A DNA stretch of 64,000 nt. It comes from a virus. Under the pieces are notes generated by a model. That model did not search any database and was not told where the DNA came from. It saw only the letters and a program-made list of their open reading frames with translations. The DNA lies in IMG/VR virus record IMGVR_UViG_3300043411_000715, positions 1-64,000 of that record; one strand, written 5' to 3'. The translations under genes and the position numbers were made by a program. Positions 40,085-48,734 of the stretch are shown here, piece by piece; the stretch's first letter is position 1, and every line of letters begins with the position of its first letter.

Positions 40085-40233
40085 CCTTGATTCTTGTCCC
40101 GCCCGGGCGCGGCAACTGGAGCCAGACCATGGTGCAGATCACCGGCCGCCGCGCGGCGCCGCTGTTCTTCAAGGTGGGCGCCATGTTCGAGCTGGGCGGG
40201 CGGATGTTCCGCATCGCAAAGGTGCTGCCATGA
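40081..40233 (+). CDS. 50-aa early protein (GTG start)
   Basis: A GTG overlapping the previous stop (GTGA) opens a 50-residue beta-rich basic product (MTLILVPPGRGNWSQTMVQI...). No family recognised. Its stop overlaps the next ATG. Confidence 0.5.
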   Translation: MTLILVPPGRGNWSQTMVQITGRRAAPLFFKVGAMFELGGRMFRIAKVLP

Positions 40234-40700
40234 GCAAGGTCACCCTGATCAAGGACGAGACGGGCAAGCTGCGTGGCGTCGACCCGGCGCATCAGCGGGC
40301 TTGGGCCAAGTTCAAAAAGCAGATGACCGATCTGCCGGTTGGCCAGACGCTTGGCTTTTCCTACCGGATGCCGCGCGCGCCGGCGCACCACCGCAAGTTT
40401 TTCGCGCAGATGAATGCGCTGCTGGATCGAACCGAGGCGTTCGGCGACCTGGACAAGCTGAGGTACTGGGTCACGATGGGCGCTGGCTATTTCGACCTGG
40501 TGCCGGGCTTTGACGGCAAGCCCAACGCGATCCCGAAAAGCATCGACTTTGAAAGCCTGGACGAGGCCGAGTTCTCGGAGCTGCACCGGGCGGCGGATGA
40601 ATTCCTGATGACCGAGCGCGCGGTGCGTATCTTGTGGCCGCACCTGCACGCGGCCAATGGCCTGGGTATGGCAGAGGCGCTGATTCGGGAGTTCATGTGA
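40230..40700 (+). CDS. DUF1367-like early/recombination-region protein
   Basis: 156 residues. The pattern of a basic start followed by PRAPAHHRKFFAQMNALLDR and LRYWVTMGAGYFDLV resembles the DUF1367 proteins of lambdoid phages that replace NinB-type functions. The cluster (RusA, this, Ref-like HNH) parallels the lambda nin region. Function not established. Confidence 0.6.
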   Translation: MSKVTLIKDETGKLRGVDPAHQRAWAKFKKQMTDLPVGQTLGFSYRMPRAPAHHRKFFAQMNALLDRTEAFGDLDKLRYWVTMGAGYFDLVPGFDGKPNAIPKSIDFESLDEAEFSELHRAADEFLMTERAVRILWPHLHAANGLGMAEALIREFM

Positions 40701-40981
40701 GCACCAAGGCCGAACACCAGCACATGGGACGGGTGGCCGCGCTGGGCTGCTACCTGTGCCGGGAGCTGGGCCACGGCCCCACGCCGGCGCAGGTGCACCA
40801 CGTGCGCGAAGGGCTTGGCATGGGGCAACGCGCCAGCAACTGGCTGACGGTGCCGCTGTGCGACCGCCATCACGCAAATTCGAGCCCGGACGGCTGGCAC
40901 GGCCAGCGGCTGGCATGGAAGCAGGCCGGGCGCGACGAGATGGACGCCTTGGCCGACACGATCATGAGGTTGATGAAGTGA
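40697..40981 (+). CDS. Ref-like HNH nuclease
   Basis: 94 residues from GTG 40697 (overlapping stop). ALGCYLCRELG, VHHVREGLGMGQRASNWLTV, PLCDRHH and GWHG fit the P1 Ref / recombination-enhancement nuclease family, whose HNH site cuts DNA under RecA control. Likely acts in recombination with RusA. Confidence 0.75.
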   Translation: MSTKAEHQHMGRVAALGCYLCRELGHGPTPAQVHHVREGLGMGQRASNWLTVPLCDRHHANSSPDGWHGQRLAWKQAGRDEMDALADTIMRLMK

Positions 40982-41301
40982 AGAACGATCCGAATTACTA
41001 CGGCTTTCCGGGCGGGCGCCCGAAGTGGCCGTTTGCCCGCGTAGCGAAGCCAAAGCCCGAGCCGGTCACGGCACCAACGGTGCGACATGGCATGGCCATC
41101 TTGCGCTTGGTGTCGGGCGGGGCGGACACGCTGCGCACGATTGCGCCAGGGCTGGGCATGCAGCGGGCCGATTCGGCGATGGGGCTCATTGCTGCCCTTG
41201 ATCGTGACGGGTACATCACCCGAACGCGCAACGATGGCCGCAATGAGCGGGTGATGAGCCTGACGCAGAAGGGCCGCAAGGCGCTGGAGGCAAATCCATG
41301 A
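40978..41301 (+). CDS. MarR/winged-helix-like protein
   Basis: 107 residues from GTG 40978. The C-terminal 75 residues form a winged-helix pattern: MAILRLVSGGADTLRTIAPG, then DGYITRTRNDGRNERVMSLT and QKGRKALE. Probably a DNA-binding regulator of the early-late switch; target unknown. Confidence 0.65.
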   Translation: MKNDPNYYGFPGGRPKWPFARVAKPKPEPVTAPTVRHGMAILRLVSGGADTLRTIAPGLGMQRADSAMGLIAALDRDGYITRTRNDGRNERVMSLTQKGRKALEANP

Positions 41302-41747
41302 AGCCCAGGCGCCGCAAATTCAGCGGCTGCTCCCCGGTGGAGCGGGCCATCATCGCCCAGCAGTGGGAGGACACGGCGGTGCGGGCGCGCATCCACGCCT
41401 TGATCGGCCAGGACTCGGATCAGTTCGTGAGTGCGGCCGGGAGAGTGTTGTTCGTGGTACTTGGCGCGCTGCTGATCGAGCAGATCGACCCCGACATGGT
41501 GGAGGTGCGCATCGTGCGTGGGGCCTGCAACGCGCTGATCGAGCAGGCGGGCGAGCCGCGCATCGACCCGCAGCGGCGGGCGTCGATCCGCGCCGGGCTG
41601 GAGGCGGCTGGGCAACTGCTGGCGGTGCTGCCGCGCAAGGCGCGCGTGGATGCGGCGGTGGACCTGCGGGACAAGCTGGATCGCGGCGATGTGTGGGCGA
41701 GCGACTACCAGGCGCTGCTGGGCCGGGTTGAAGGGAGCGCCGCATGA
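41298..41747 (+). CDS. Hypothetical protein before terminase
   Basis: 149 residues, mainly helical (VLFVVLGALLIEQIDPDMVE, then an Arg-rich end). No recognised family. Four-base overlaps with both neighbours. May be a late-gene regulator by position, but this is speculation. Confidence 0.5.
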   Translation: MKPRRRKFSGCSPVERAIIAQQWEDTAVRARIHALIGQDSDQFVSAAGRVLFVVLGALLIEQIDPDMVEVRIVRGACNALIEQAGEPRIDPQRRASIRAGLEAAGQLLAVLPRKARVDAAVDLRDKLDRGDVWASDYQALLGRVEGSAA

Positions 41748-41998
41748 GCTGTGAGCACTGCGCGAGCGCCCAAAAGGATGCCGACTGGGCCGGATACCAG
41801 GCCCGGTGCCGGGGCTGCCAGGTGCGTGCCCTGGCCAATGGGCCGGCGTTCTTCGAGTCGGCGCGGGCGCACAAGATCACACCGGCCTACCGCGGCGCGC
41901 TGGAAAAACTGTTTGGCGCGGACTGGCAGGCGTCGCATCGGGAGGTGCGGGCGGAGTTTGAGCGTTTGCAGGCGATGAAGAATGGGGGCGCAGCGTGA
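41744..41998 (+). CDS. Small Cys-rich protein
   Basis: 84 residues. CEHC at the N-terminus and CRGC at residues about 22-25 make a plausible zinc site, followed by helices. Function unknown. Confidence 0.55.
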   Translation: MSCEHCASAQKDADWAGYQARCRGCQVRALANGPAFFESARAHKITPAYRGALEKLFGADWQASHREVRAEFERLQAMKNGGAA

Positions 41999-42444
41999 AG
42001 CAGTCCGAAACCGAAACCCGCAATCTTGGAATCCGGGTGCCGACGGTGCGGGGCGATCGCTCGCGCGGGGCATCTGGCCTGGCGCGGGCCGGGAAGAGCA
42101 GGCGATCGAAGCACGCGAACATCCCTGTGATCGACCCGGTGTACGGCCGCTTCGATTCGAAGTGGGAGCATGCCTGCTGGATGAAGCTGGTGGCGCGCCA
42201 AAAGGCCGGTGAGATTTCCGAGTTGGAGCGCCAGGTTCCTTTCGAGCTGGTTCCGGCGCAGGTGGCGCCGATCAGCGGCAAGAAGGTGCGGCCGTCGCAC
42301 TACATTGCCGACTTCGTGTTTGCCGAGAATGGCCGGCTTCGGGTACTGGACGCCAAGGGGCAGCGCACCGATCACTACAAGGACAAGTGGAAGCAGATGC
42401 TGCACGTGCACGGGATCGAGGTTGAGGAGTTGTCGAAGAAATGA
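41995..42444 (+). CDS. DUF1064-type PD-(D/E)XK nuclease-like protein
   Basis: 149 residues from GTG 41995. DSKWEHACWMKLV (E near the N-term), ISELERQVPFELVP, SHYIADFVF and LRVLDAKGQ follow the DUF1064 pattern, with the D and D-x-K residues of a PD-(D/E)XK nuclease. Such proteins often sit just before terminase genes. It overlaps terS by 4 nt. Confidence 0.75.
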   Translation: MKQSETETRNLGIRVPTVRGDRSRGASGLARAGKSRRSKHANIPVIDPVYGRFDSKWEHACWMKLVARQKAGEISELERQVPFELVPAQVAPISGKKVRPSHYIADFVFAENGRLRVLDAKGQRTDHYKDKWKQMLHVHGIEVEELSKK

Positions 42445-42899
42445 CCGCAAAGCTGACGCCAAAGCAGCGCGCCTTTGTCTCCGAGTACGTCGTGGACAAG
42501 AACGGCGCGCAGGCCGCGATCCGGGCGGGTTACAGCGCGGCCGCAGCAAAGGAACAGGCGGCGCGCCTGTTAACGAAAGCTAACATTCAAGCGGCCGTCT
42601 CAGAATTGCTTGAAAAAGCCGCCCAACGGACGGAATGGACGTTCGATCACTGGATTCAAAGGCTGGGCGAGGAGGCCAATGATTTCTCTGAAATGGCCAG
42701 CCACTCGGCGCGGATTGGTGCGCTCAAGGAGATTGGCAAGGCGCTCGGGCACTATGCCGAGGACAACAGCCAAAAGGGAAGGGCGCAGGCCGAGGCGTTC
42801 AAGTCCATGCTGGGCTCGATGTTCGCGGCTGGCGCGCAAGCGATCGTGAAGCCGGCCGCCGATGCCGCGACCTACAACAAGGACGGCGATGACGACTGA
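42441..42899 (+). CDS. terS: Terminase small subunit
   Basis: 152 residues. LTPKQRAFVSEYVVDKNGAQ, AAIRAGYSAAAAKEQAARLL is the classic terminase small subunit (Terminase_2) HTH that binds the packaging site. A second helical part (residues about 60-110) would form the ring. Ends 11 nt inside the large subunit gene. Confidence 0.9.
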   Translation: MTAKLTPKQRAFVSEYVVDKNGAQAAIRAGYSAAAAKEQAARLLTKANIQAAVSELLEKAAQRTEWTFDHWIQRLGEEANDFSEMASHSARIGALKEIGKALGHYAEDNSQKGRAQAEAFKSMLGSMFAAGAQAIVKPAADAATYNKDGDDD

Positions 42900-44490
42900 C
42901 GCCGCTTGGGCCGAGGAAATGGTCGCCAAGTTCGGCGATGCCAGCATCCGCCTGGCGTCGCTCTACAAGATCGTGACCAAGGGGGAGTCGCCCGAGGATG
43001 GCCTGGTGGTCACGTTCCGGCCGAACTTGGCCCAGCGCCGGTTTCTGCGGCGCTTGTGGTCGCGCAACATCATCTTGAAAGCCCGCCAGCTTGGCTTCTC
43101 GACGTTGGCCTGCATCCTGTGGCTGGATACGGCCCTGTTTTCTGCCGACCCGATTGCCTGCGGCATCGTGGCGCAGGACAAGGACGCGGCCGAGAAGCTG
43201 TTTCGCAAGGTGACGTTTGCCTACGACAACCTGCCGGCCGAGCTGCGCCAGCACGCGGCGCTGGCCAAGCGCACCGAGTCGGAGGTCGTGTTCGCGCACA
43301 ACGGCGCCAGCATCCGCGTGGCCACGTCGATGCGTTCGGGCACGATCCACCGGCTGCATGTGTCGGAGTTCGGCAAGATCGGGGCCAAGTACCCGATGAA
43401 GGCCAAGGAGGTCATCACCGGCTCCATTCCGGCCGTTCCGATGGAGTCGGGCATCGTCATCATCGAGTCCACCGCCGAGGGCGCGAGCGGGCGTTTCTAC
43501 GACATGAGCATGGCGGCCAAGAAGCTGATGGACACGCCGGGCCATGTGCTGAACCCGCGCGAGTACCGCATGCACTTCTACCCGTGGTGGCAGGAGCCCG
43601 GCTACACGCTGCCCGCCGACGCGGTGCGACTGGATGAGACGGACGCGGCCTACTTCGCCAAGATCGAGGGCGAGCTGGGGCGCCGGCTCGCACCGGAGCA
43701 GAAGGCCTGGTACGTGGCGACGCTGCGCGCCGACTTCGCGGGCGAGCGGCCTTTGATGTGGCAGGAATTCCCCAGCACGATCAATGAGCCGTTTCAGGTG
43801 TCCACCGATGGCGTGTACTTCGCCAAGCAGCTGACCATGGCCAGGCAGCAGGGGCGTATTGGCGCGCTGCCGATCGAGACGGGCGTGCCGGTCAACTCGT
43901 TTTGGGACTTGGGGATCAACGACAACATGGCGATCTGGCTGCACCAGCGGGTGGGCCTGCAAAACCGGTTCATCGGCTTCAAGAAGGAGAGCGGCGAGCC
44001 GCTGTCGCACTTCTCGCGCTGGCTGATCGAGTGGGCCAACACGCACGGGGCCACGTTCGGCGCTCACTTTCTGCCGCATGACGCCGGAGTCAAGCGCATG
44101 GGCCTGCACCCGGATTTGAACCAGTCGGTCGAGGATATGCTGCGCGAGCTGATGCCGGGGCACCGATTCGAGATCGTCCCGCGTGTCACGTCGGTGCTGG
44201 CCGGGATTCAGGCGACGCGTGAGGCGTTCGCGTCGGCCTGGATCGACGAAGACCGCTGCGCCGAGGGACTGGCCGACCTGAGCATCTACCGCAAGCAGTG
44301 GGACGACAAGCGCGGCACTTGGAAGGACGCGCCGTTCCATGGCCCGGAGTCCGACAGCGCGGACGCCTTTCGCCAGTGGGGGCAGGTGGTGGCCGCGGGC
44401 GGACAGTTCGCCGCGTCGGTGGCAAAGCCGGTGAGCAGCGGCGGCAGTCGCTGGCGCGCCAAGCGTCGCGGCTCCGGGATGGCTGTGTAG
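42889..44490 (+). CDS. terL: Terminase large subunit
   Basis: 533 residues from ATG 42889, overlapping terS by 11 nt. The ATPase half has a KARQLGFSTLAC Walker A-like motif (about residue 60) and the IIESTAEG coupling motif. The nuclease half starts at about residue 335 with SFWDLGINDN (first metal Asp) and has further acidic residues downstream. It powers DNA entry into the capsid and cuts the concatemer, so headful packaging and circular permutation are possible. Confidence 0.93.
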   Translation: MTTDAAWAEEMVAKFGDASIRLASLYKIVTKGESPEDGLVVTFRPNLAQRRFLRRLWSRNIILKARQLGFSTLACILWLDTALFSADPIACGIVAQDKDAAEKLFRKVTFAYDNLPAELRQHAALAKRTESEVVFAHNGASIRVATSMRSGTIHRLHVSEFGKIGAKYPMKAKEVITGSIPAVPMESGIVIIESTAEGASGRFYDMSMAAKKLMDTPGHVLNPREYRMHFYPWWQEPGYTLPADAVRLDETDAAYFAKIEGELGRRLAPEQKAWYVATLRADFAGERPLMWQEFPSTINEPFQVSTDGVYFAKQLTMARQQGRIGALPIETGVPVNSFWDLGINDNMAIWLHQRVGLQNRFIGFKKESGEPLSHFSRWLIEWANTHGATFGAHFLPHDAGVKRMGLHPDLNQSVEDMLRELMPGHRFEIVPRVTSVLAGIQATREAFASAWIDEDRCAEGLADLSIYRKQWDDKRGTWKDAPFHGPESDSADAFRQWGQVVAAGGQFAASVAKPVSSGGSRWRAKRRGSGMAV

Positions 44491-44500
44491 GTTGCTCCCC

Positions 44501-44521
44501 GCGATTCCCGCATGGCCCACT
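44501..44521 (+). repeat. Intergenic late-gene repeat, copy 2
   Basis: GCGATTCCCGCATGGCCCAC in the gap after terL, 25 bp before the next ATG. Matches copy 1 at 5868-5890 over at least 20 bp. A short inverted repeat (GGTCAACTTCCGGGCC) follows. Confidence 0.6.
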
Positions 44522-44546
44522 CGCCCGGTCAACTTCCGGGCCTGCC

Positions 44547-44957
44547 ATGGGAATCACAATCAACACCGCCAAGGCGCACAAGTGGCGCGCCAATGGTGAA
44601 GTCACGCAACTGCTGACCTGGGTCAACGGCGAACGCGCCATGGTGCTGCTGGCGACGCACCGCAAGGGCTCGCCGTGGTACGTGCTCATGGATTCGGCCG
44701 CGTGGGAATGCCTGCAGCCGCAGGGGCTGGCGGCCAAAGCCGTGAAGGCGGCTGAGGTGCTGGGCCTGGATGGCGGCGCCGCGCACATCGGCGGGATGAT
44801 CGAATCCTGGCTGGATGACCTGGTGACGATGCCGAGCGCGCCCGAGGCCGAGCTGTCGAAGGCAACCTATGGCCAGCTGATCGCCAGGGCCGACGGCCAG
44901 ATGATCGGTGGCGAGGAGCTGCGCGTGCCGGTGCGGGAGGGCGCAAGCTATGGCTGA
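44547..44957 (+). CDS. Hypothetical late protein upstream of portal
   Basis: 136 residues. The N-terminal half is beta-rich (VTQLLTWVNGERAMVLLATH), the rest helical. No family recognised. It lies between terL and portal and overlaps the portal start by 8 nt; a virion or packaging accessory role is inferred. Confidence 0.55.
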   Translation: MGITINTAKAHKWRANGEVTQLLTWVNGERAMVLLATHRKGSPWYVLMDSAAWECLQPQGLAAKAVKAAEVLGLDGGAAHIGGMIESWLDDLVTMPSAPEAELSKATYGQLIARADGQMIGGEELRVPVREGASYG

Positions 44958-47373
44958 GAACACGCGCGACGGCTGGCCGGATGGCAAATTCGACGGCACA
45001 GGGAACTCCAACACCATGCCGGCAATGACGGACAAGGCGCACGCGCTGGACAGCGAAGAGATGCAGCGCCTGCATTCCAAGCTGCTGTCCTGGTACTACA
45101 CCGAGCGCGACCTGCAGGCCGAGAACCGCTCAGAGATGGAAATCGACGCCGGTTTCTACGACGGCATGCAGTGGGACCCGGAGGATGCGGCCATCTTGCG
45201 CGAGCGTGGCCAGATGCCGCTGGTGTACAACGAAATTGCGCCGATGGTGGACTGGATGATCGGCACGGAGCGGCGCACGCGGCTGGACTGGAAAATCCTG
45301 CCGCGCACCGAGGATGACCTGCAAGCAGCCGATGTCAAGACGGCCGGGCTGAAGTACCTGAGCGATGCCAATGCCATGCCGTTTGTGCAGTCGCAAGCGT
45401 TCGCCGAGGCCATGAAGGCTGGCCTGGGCTGGATCGATACGGGCCTGCGCGACGACCCGACGCAGGAGCAAATCTACGTCGAGTATGAGGACTGGCGCCG
45501 GGTGCTGCACGACAGCCGGGGATCGCAAAAGCTGACGCTGGATGATGCGCGCTATGTTTTTCGCTGGCGCCGCGTCGATCTGGATGTGGCCCTGGTGATG
45601 TTCCCGCACCGCGCCGCGCAGCTGGAGCGCGCGGCCGACGACATGCTGGCGCTGAACGACCTGGACGACGACGAGCCGCAGGGATGGGGTGGGCCGTGGG
45701 ATGGCTACAACAACGCCCGCCAGCGCATCGCCGGGCGAACCAGCGTGAGCGGGGTCGATGCCAGCCACACGCGGCGCATGGTCAAGCTGATTGAGTGCCA
45801 GTACCGCATGCCAGCCAAGACCAAGATCGTGGCCAGCGGGACCTTCCAAGGGGCCATCGTTGGGCCTGGTGATGCGATCCTGGCCGAAGCGGTTGCAGCT
45901 GACCCGACGCTGACCCTGATCGACAAGGTGATGATGCGCGTGCACACTGCGATCTTCACCGAGGGCGACATGATCGCCCATGGAATCAACGCCTACCGCC
46001 ACAACCGATTCAGTCTGGTGCCGATCTGGTGCTATCGGCGCTCGAAGGACCGGATGCCTTATGGGATGGTGCGGCGCGTGCGCGACATCCAGCAGGACAT
46101 GAACAAGCGCGCCAGCAAGGCGATGTTCCTGCTGAACTCGAACCAGGTGATCATGGACGAGCAGGCGGTCGATGACATCGACGTGCTGCGCGAGGAGGTG
46201 GCGGCGCCCGATGGCGTGATCATCAAGAAGGCCGGCAAGGAGCTGGTGATTCGGCGCGACAGCGAAGCGGCCAACGGACAGATCGAGATGATGGGTCTGG
46301 CGGCCCAGTCGATCCAGAAGTCGGCCGGCGTGGCGCAGGAGAACCTGGGCCGGCAGACCAACGCCGTCTCGGGAGAGGCCATCAAGGCGCGCCAGAACCA
46401 GGGAAGCGTCGTCACGACCGAGCCGTTCGACAACCTGCGCCTGGCAAAGCAGGCCATCGGCCAGCGCGTGCTCTCGCTCATGGAGCAATTCATGACGGAG
46501 GAAAAGACGCTGCGCATCACGGGCTCCAAGGACGCGATCGACTGGGTGAAGGTCAACGTGCTGGAGGTCGGCCCGGACGGCCAGGTGCGGGTGATGAACG
46601 ACATCACGGCCAGCATCGCCGATTTCGTGGTGTCCGAGCAGGACTACGCCGGCACGCTGCGCCAGGTGATGTTCGACTCGATCAACGGCATGGCGCAGAA
46701 GGTGACGCCCGACGTGGGCCTGCGGCTGCTGACGATCGCCATGGAGTTCAGCGACCTGCCCAACAAGGACGAAATCGCCAACGCGTTCCGGCGCATCACC
46801 GGCGAGGCCGATCCCAACAAGAGGCTCACGCCCGAGGAGCAGCAGCAGGCCGCGCAGCAGCAGCAGGCGCAGCAAGAGGCCATGGAGTTGCAGCGCCAGA
46901 CCGCCATGGCCACCCTGGCTGAGGCGCAGGCCAAGGCGCGCCACATCAACGCCCAGGCCGCCGAGCTCGAGGCCCGCGTCGGCACCGCGCCACCCACCGG
47001 CAACCCCGAGGCCGATCAGGCCATGCAGGGGCAGATGCAGGAATCCATGAAGGCCCGAGCGGCCGCGGCGGACACGATCGACACCCTGAATGAGCGCATC
47101 GGCAAGCTGACCGCCGATCTGACGGCTGCACGCACGCAGGCCGACAGCAGCGTGCAGGTGGCGCGCATCAACGCCGACGCTCAGGAGCGGGTGGCCAAGA
47201 TCAAGGCGGCCAGCGACGACATTCTGGACGCCCTGCAGGAGCGCATCGACAACGCCCTGCGCGCGGTGAACGAGACGATCAAGGCCGAGGCTGACAAGCG
47301 CGAGCGAGGGTTTGCCGCGCTCAACGAGAAGGTGACTGGCGCTGCCAAGAAGCCCACGGCGGACAAGCCCTGA
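44950..47373 (+). CDS. P22-type portal protein
   Basis: 807 residues from ATG 44950. YYTERDLQAENRSEMEIDAG, FYDGMQWDP and MVDWMIGTERRTRLDWKILP at the N-terminus are typical of P22-like (Phage_P22_portal) portals. The long C-terminal region (about 625-800) is an Ala/Gln coiled coil, possibly a barrel reaching into the capsid. Twelve copies make the DNA entry ring and joining surface for the tail. Confidence 0.88.
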   Translation: MAENTRDGWPDGKFDGTGNSNTMPAMTDKAHALDSEEMQRLHSKLLSWYYTERDLQAENRSEMEIDAGFYDGMQWDPEDAAILRERGQMPLVYNEIAPMVDWMIGTERRTRLDWKILPRTEDDLQAADVKTAGLKYLSDANAMPFVQSQAFAEAMKAGLGWIDTGLRDDPTQEQIYVEYEDWRRVLHDSRGSQKLTLDDARYVFRWRRVDLDVALVMFPHRAAQLERAADDMLALNDLDDDEPQGWGGPWDGYNNARQRIAGRTSVSGVDASHTRRMVKLIECQYRMPAKTKIVASGTFQGAIVGPGDAILAEAVAADPTLTLIDKVMMRVHTAIFTEGDMIAHGINAYRHNRFSLVPIWCYRRSKDRMPYGMVRRVRDIQQDMNKRASKAMFLLNSNQVIMDEQAVDDIDVLREEVAAPDGVIIKKAGKELVIRRDSEAANGQIEMMGLAAQSIQKSAGVAQENLGRQTNAVSGEAIKARQNQGSVVTTEPFDNLRLAKQAIGQRVLSLMEQFMTEEKTLRITGSKDAIDWVKVNVLEVGPDGQVRVMNDITASIADFVVSEQDYAGTLRQVMFDSINGMAQKVTPDVGLRLLTIAMEFSDLPNKDEIANAFRRITGEADPNKRLTPEEQQQAAQQQQAQQEAMELQRQTAMATLAEAQAKARHINAQAAELEARVGTAPPTGNPEADQAMQGQMQESMKARAAAADTIDTLNERIGKLTADLTAARTQADSSVQVARINADAQERVAKIKAASDDILDALQERIDNALRAVNETIKAEADKRERGFAALNEKVTGAAKKPTADKP

Positions 47374-47389
47374 AACGACCCTGGCGCCG

Positions 47390-47410
47390 CGCGATTCCAG
47401 CATGGCACCT
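47390..47410 (+). repeat. Intergenic late-gene repeat, degenerate copy 3
   Basis: GCGCGATTCCAGCATGGCAC between portal and scaffold, 43 bp before the scaffold ATG. Differs from copies 1 and 2 by two bases in the core. Confidence 0.5.
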
Positions 47411-47452
47411 TCCGATTTCCCCCAACCCTGAACCGATACAGGAGTGATTGAA

Positions 47453-48460
47453 ATGGCTGCTGACACCGAAAAGACCACCGGCATTTCCGCCGAAGAAGCG
47501 CACGCTCGCTCGCTCATGACGCCCGAGGAGCTGGAGATCATGGACTCCGGCCTGGGCGACGATGAGGATTCCGCCGAAGATCGCGATGACGGAGACGAAG
47601 ACGAAATCGTCATCGTGGATCACAAGAAGGCCAAGGCCGACGAGAAAGAAGAAGACGGCGACGAGGATGATGAGGCCGATGACGAAGAGCCAGCGGAAGA
47701 CGACGAGACAAAGGACGCCGCGGGCGCCGACGATGGCAGTGGCGACGGTACCGAAGATCCCAGCGATGCCCCTGCGCCGAAGCCGACCTATGTCCTGCCC
47801 GAGGATCATCAGGCGCGCCGCGAGGCCTTGGACATCCGGTTTGCCGAACTGGAAACCAAGTTCGACGAGGGCGACATCCAGCGCGCCGAATATGCCGCCG
47901 AGAACCGCAAGCTCATGCGCGAACAGGCCGATCTCGATCGTGAGCAGATGCGCGCCGATACGGCGCTCGATGCCTATCAAGCGCGCGTGTCAGCCATGTG
48001 GAAGGATGCGTTCGACAAGCACATGGCCTGGGCAGCCACGGCCGAGGGCGGTGGCGTGAAGTACGGCCCGAGCGAGTCGCTGCGCGTCCTGCTCGGCGCT
48101 GAGGCCGACAAGATCGCCGGCGCGAACCCGAATCTGGCCCCGGCCGCCGTGTGGCGTCAGGCCGACGCCGCGGTGCGCGAAAGTCTGGGCCTGAACATGC
48201 CGGCGCCAGGCCAGGCCGCAGTCAAGCCAACCGTGGATGACGCGGCAGCGAAGCAGGCCAAGGCCGACAAGGCCAAGGCGCGCACGCAAGACAAGTCGCA
48301 GGTACCGCAGAACCTGGGCGGCGTCACCGGTGAGTCGGCCGAATCGGATGTGAGCGGCAACGAGTTCGCCTACCTGGACAAGCTGCAGGGCGAGGCGTTC
48401 GAGGCGGCGTTCGCCAAGCTGTCGCCGGCCAAGCGCGAAGCCTACATGGCGATGGAATGA
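47453..48460 (+). CDS. Scaffolding-like protein
   Basis: 335 residues from ATG 47453 (AGGAG upstream). Residues about 25-110 are extremely acidic (DDEDSAEDRDDGDEDE and more). The middle and C-terminus are helical and basic. Position between portal and capsid plus this composition fits a head scaffold that is removed or reused during assembly. Confidence 0.75.
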   Translation: MAADTEKTTGISAEEAHARSLMTPEELEIMDSGLGDDEDSAEDRDDGDEDEIVIVDHKKAKADEKEEDGDEDDEADDEEPAEDDETKDAAGADDGSGDGTEDPSDAPAPKPTYVLPEDHQARREALDIRFAELETKFDEGDIQRAEYAAENRKLMREQADLDREQMRADTALDAYQARVSAMWKDAFDKHMAWAATAEGGGVKYGPSESLRVLLGAEADKIAGANPNLAPAAVWRQADAAVRESLGLNMPAPGQAAVKPTVDDAAAKQAKADKAKARTQDKSQVPQNLGGVTGESAESDVSGNEFAYLDKLQGEAFEAAFAKLSPAKREAYMAME

Positions 48461-48669
48461 CGCACACCGTGCGCCTGATCGACCTGCGTCCCGGCGATGC
48501 CGTCTCCGTGACCGGTGAAGCCCGGATCGAGGTCGTCCACAAGTCGGGGCGCGTGACCCGGCTGCGCATCACCGCGCCGCCCGAGGTTGTGATCTGGCAG
48601 CACGGCGGCCTGGCCAACGATGCGCTGATGCGCGAGCTTGTGAAGTCCGAATCCCGCATGCCCCAATAG
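48457..48669 (+). CDS. Small beta-rich late protein
   Basis: 70 residues; ATG overlaps the scaffold stop. VRLIDLRPGDAVSVTGEARI, EVVHKSGRVTRLRI looks like a small SH3-like barrel. Function unknown. The DNA just after it has another weak copy of the late repeat (CCCGCATGG at 48673). Confidence 0.5.
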   Translation: MTHTVRLIDLRPGDAVSVTGEARIEVVHKSGRVTRLRITAPPEVVIWQHGGLANDALMRELVKSESRMPQ

Positions 48670-48734
48670 CGCTGCCCGCATGGAGCGCATGAGTGCCCTG
48701 ACGGTTGGAATCCATCAACCCACAGGAGTAATTC

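Noticed and set aside
45130-47613. 827-codon minus-strand frame opposite portal
   Set aside because: Opposite a confident portal gene; low-information composition.
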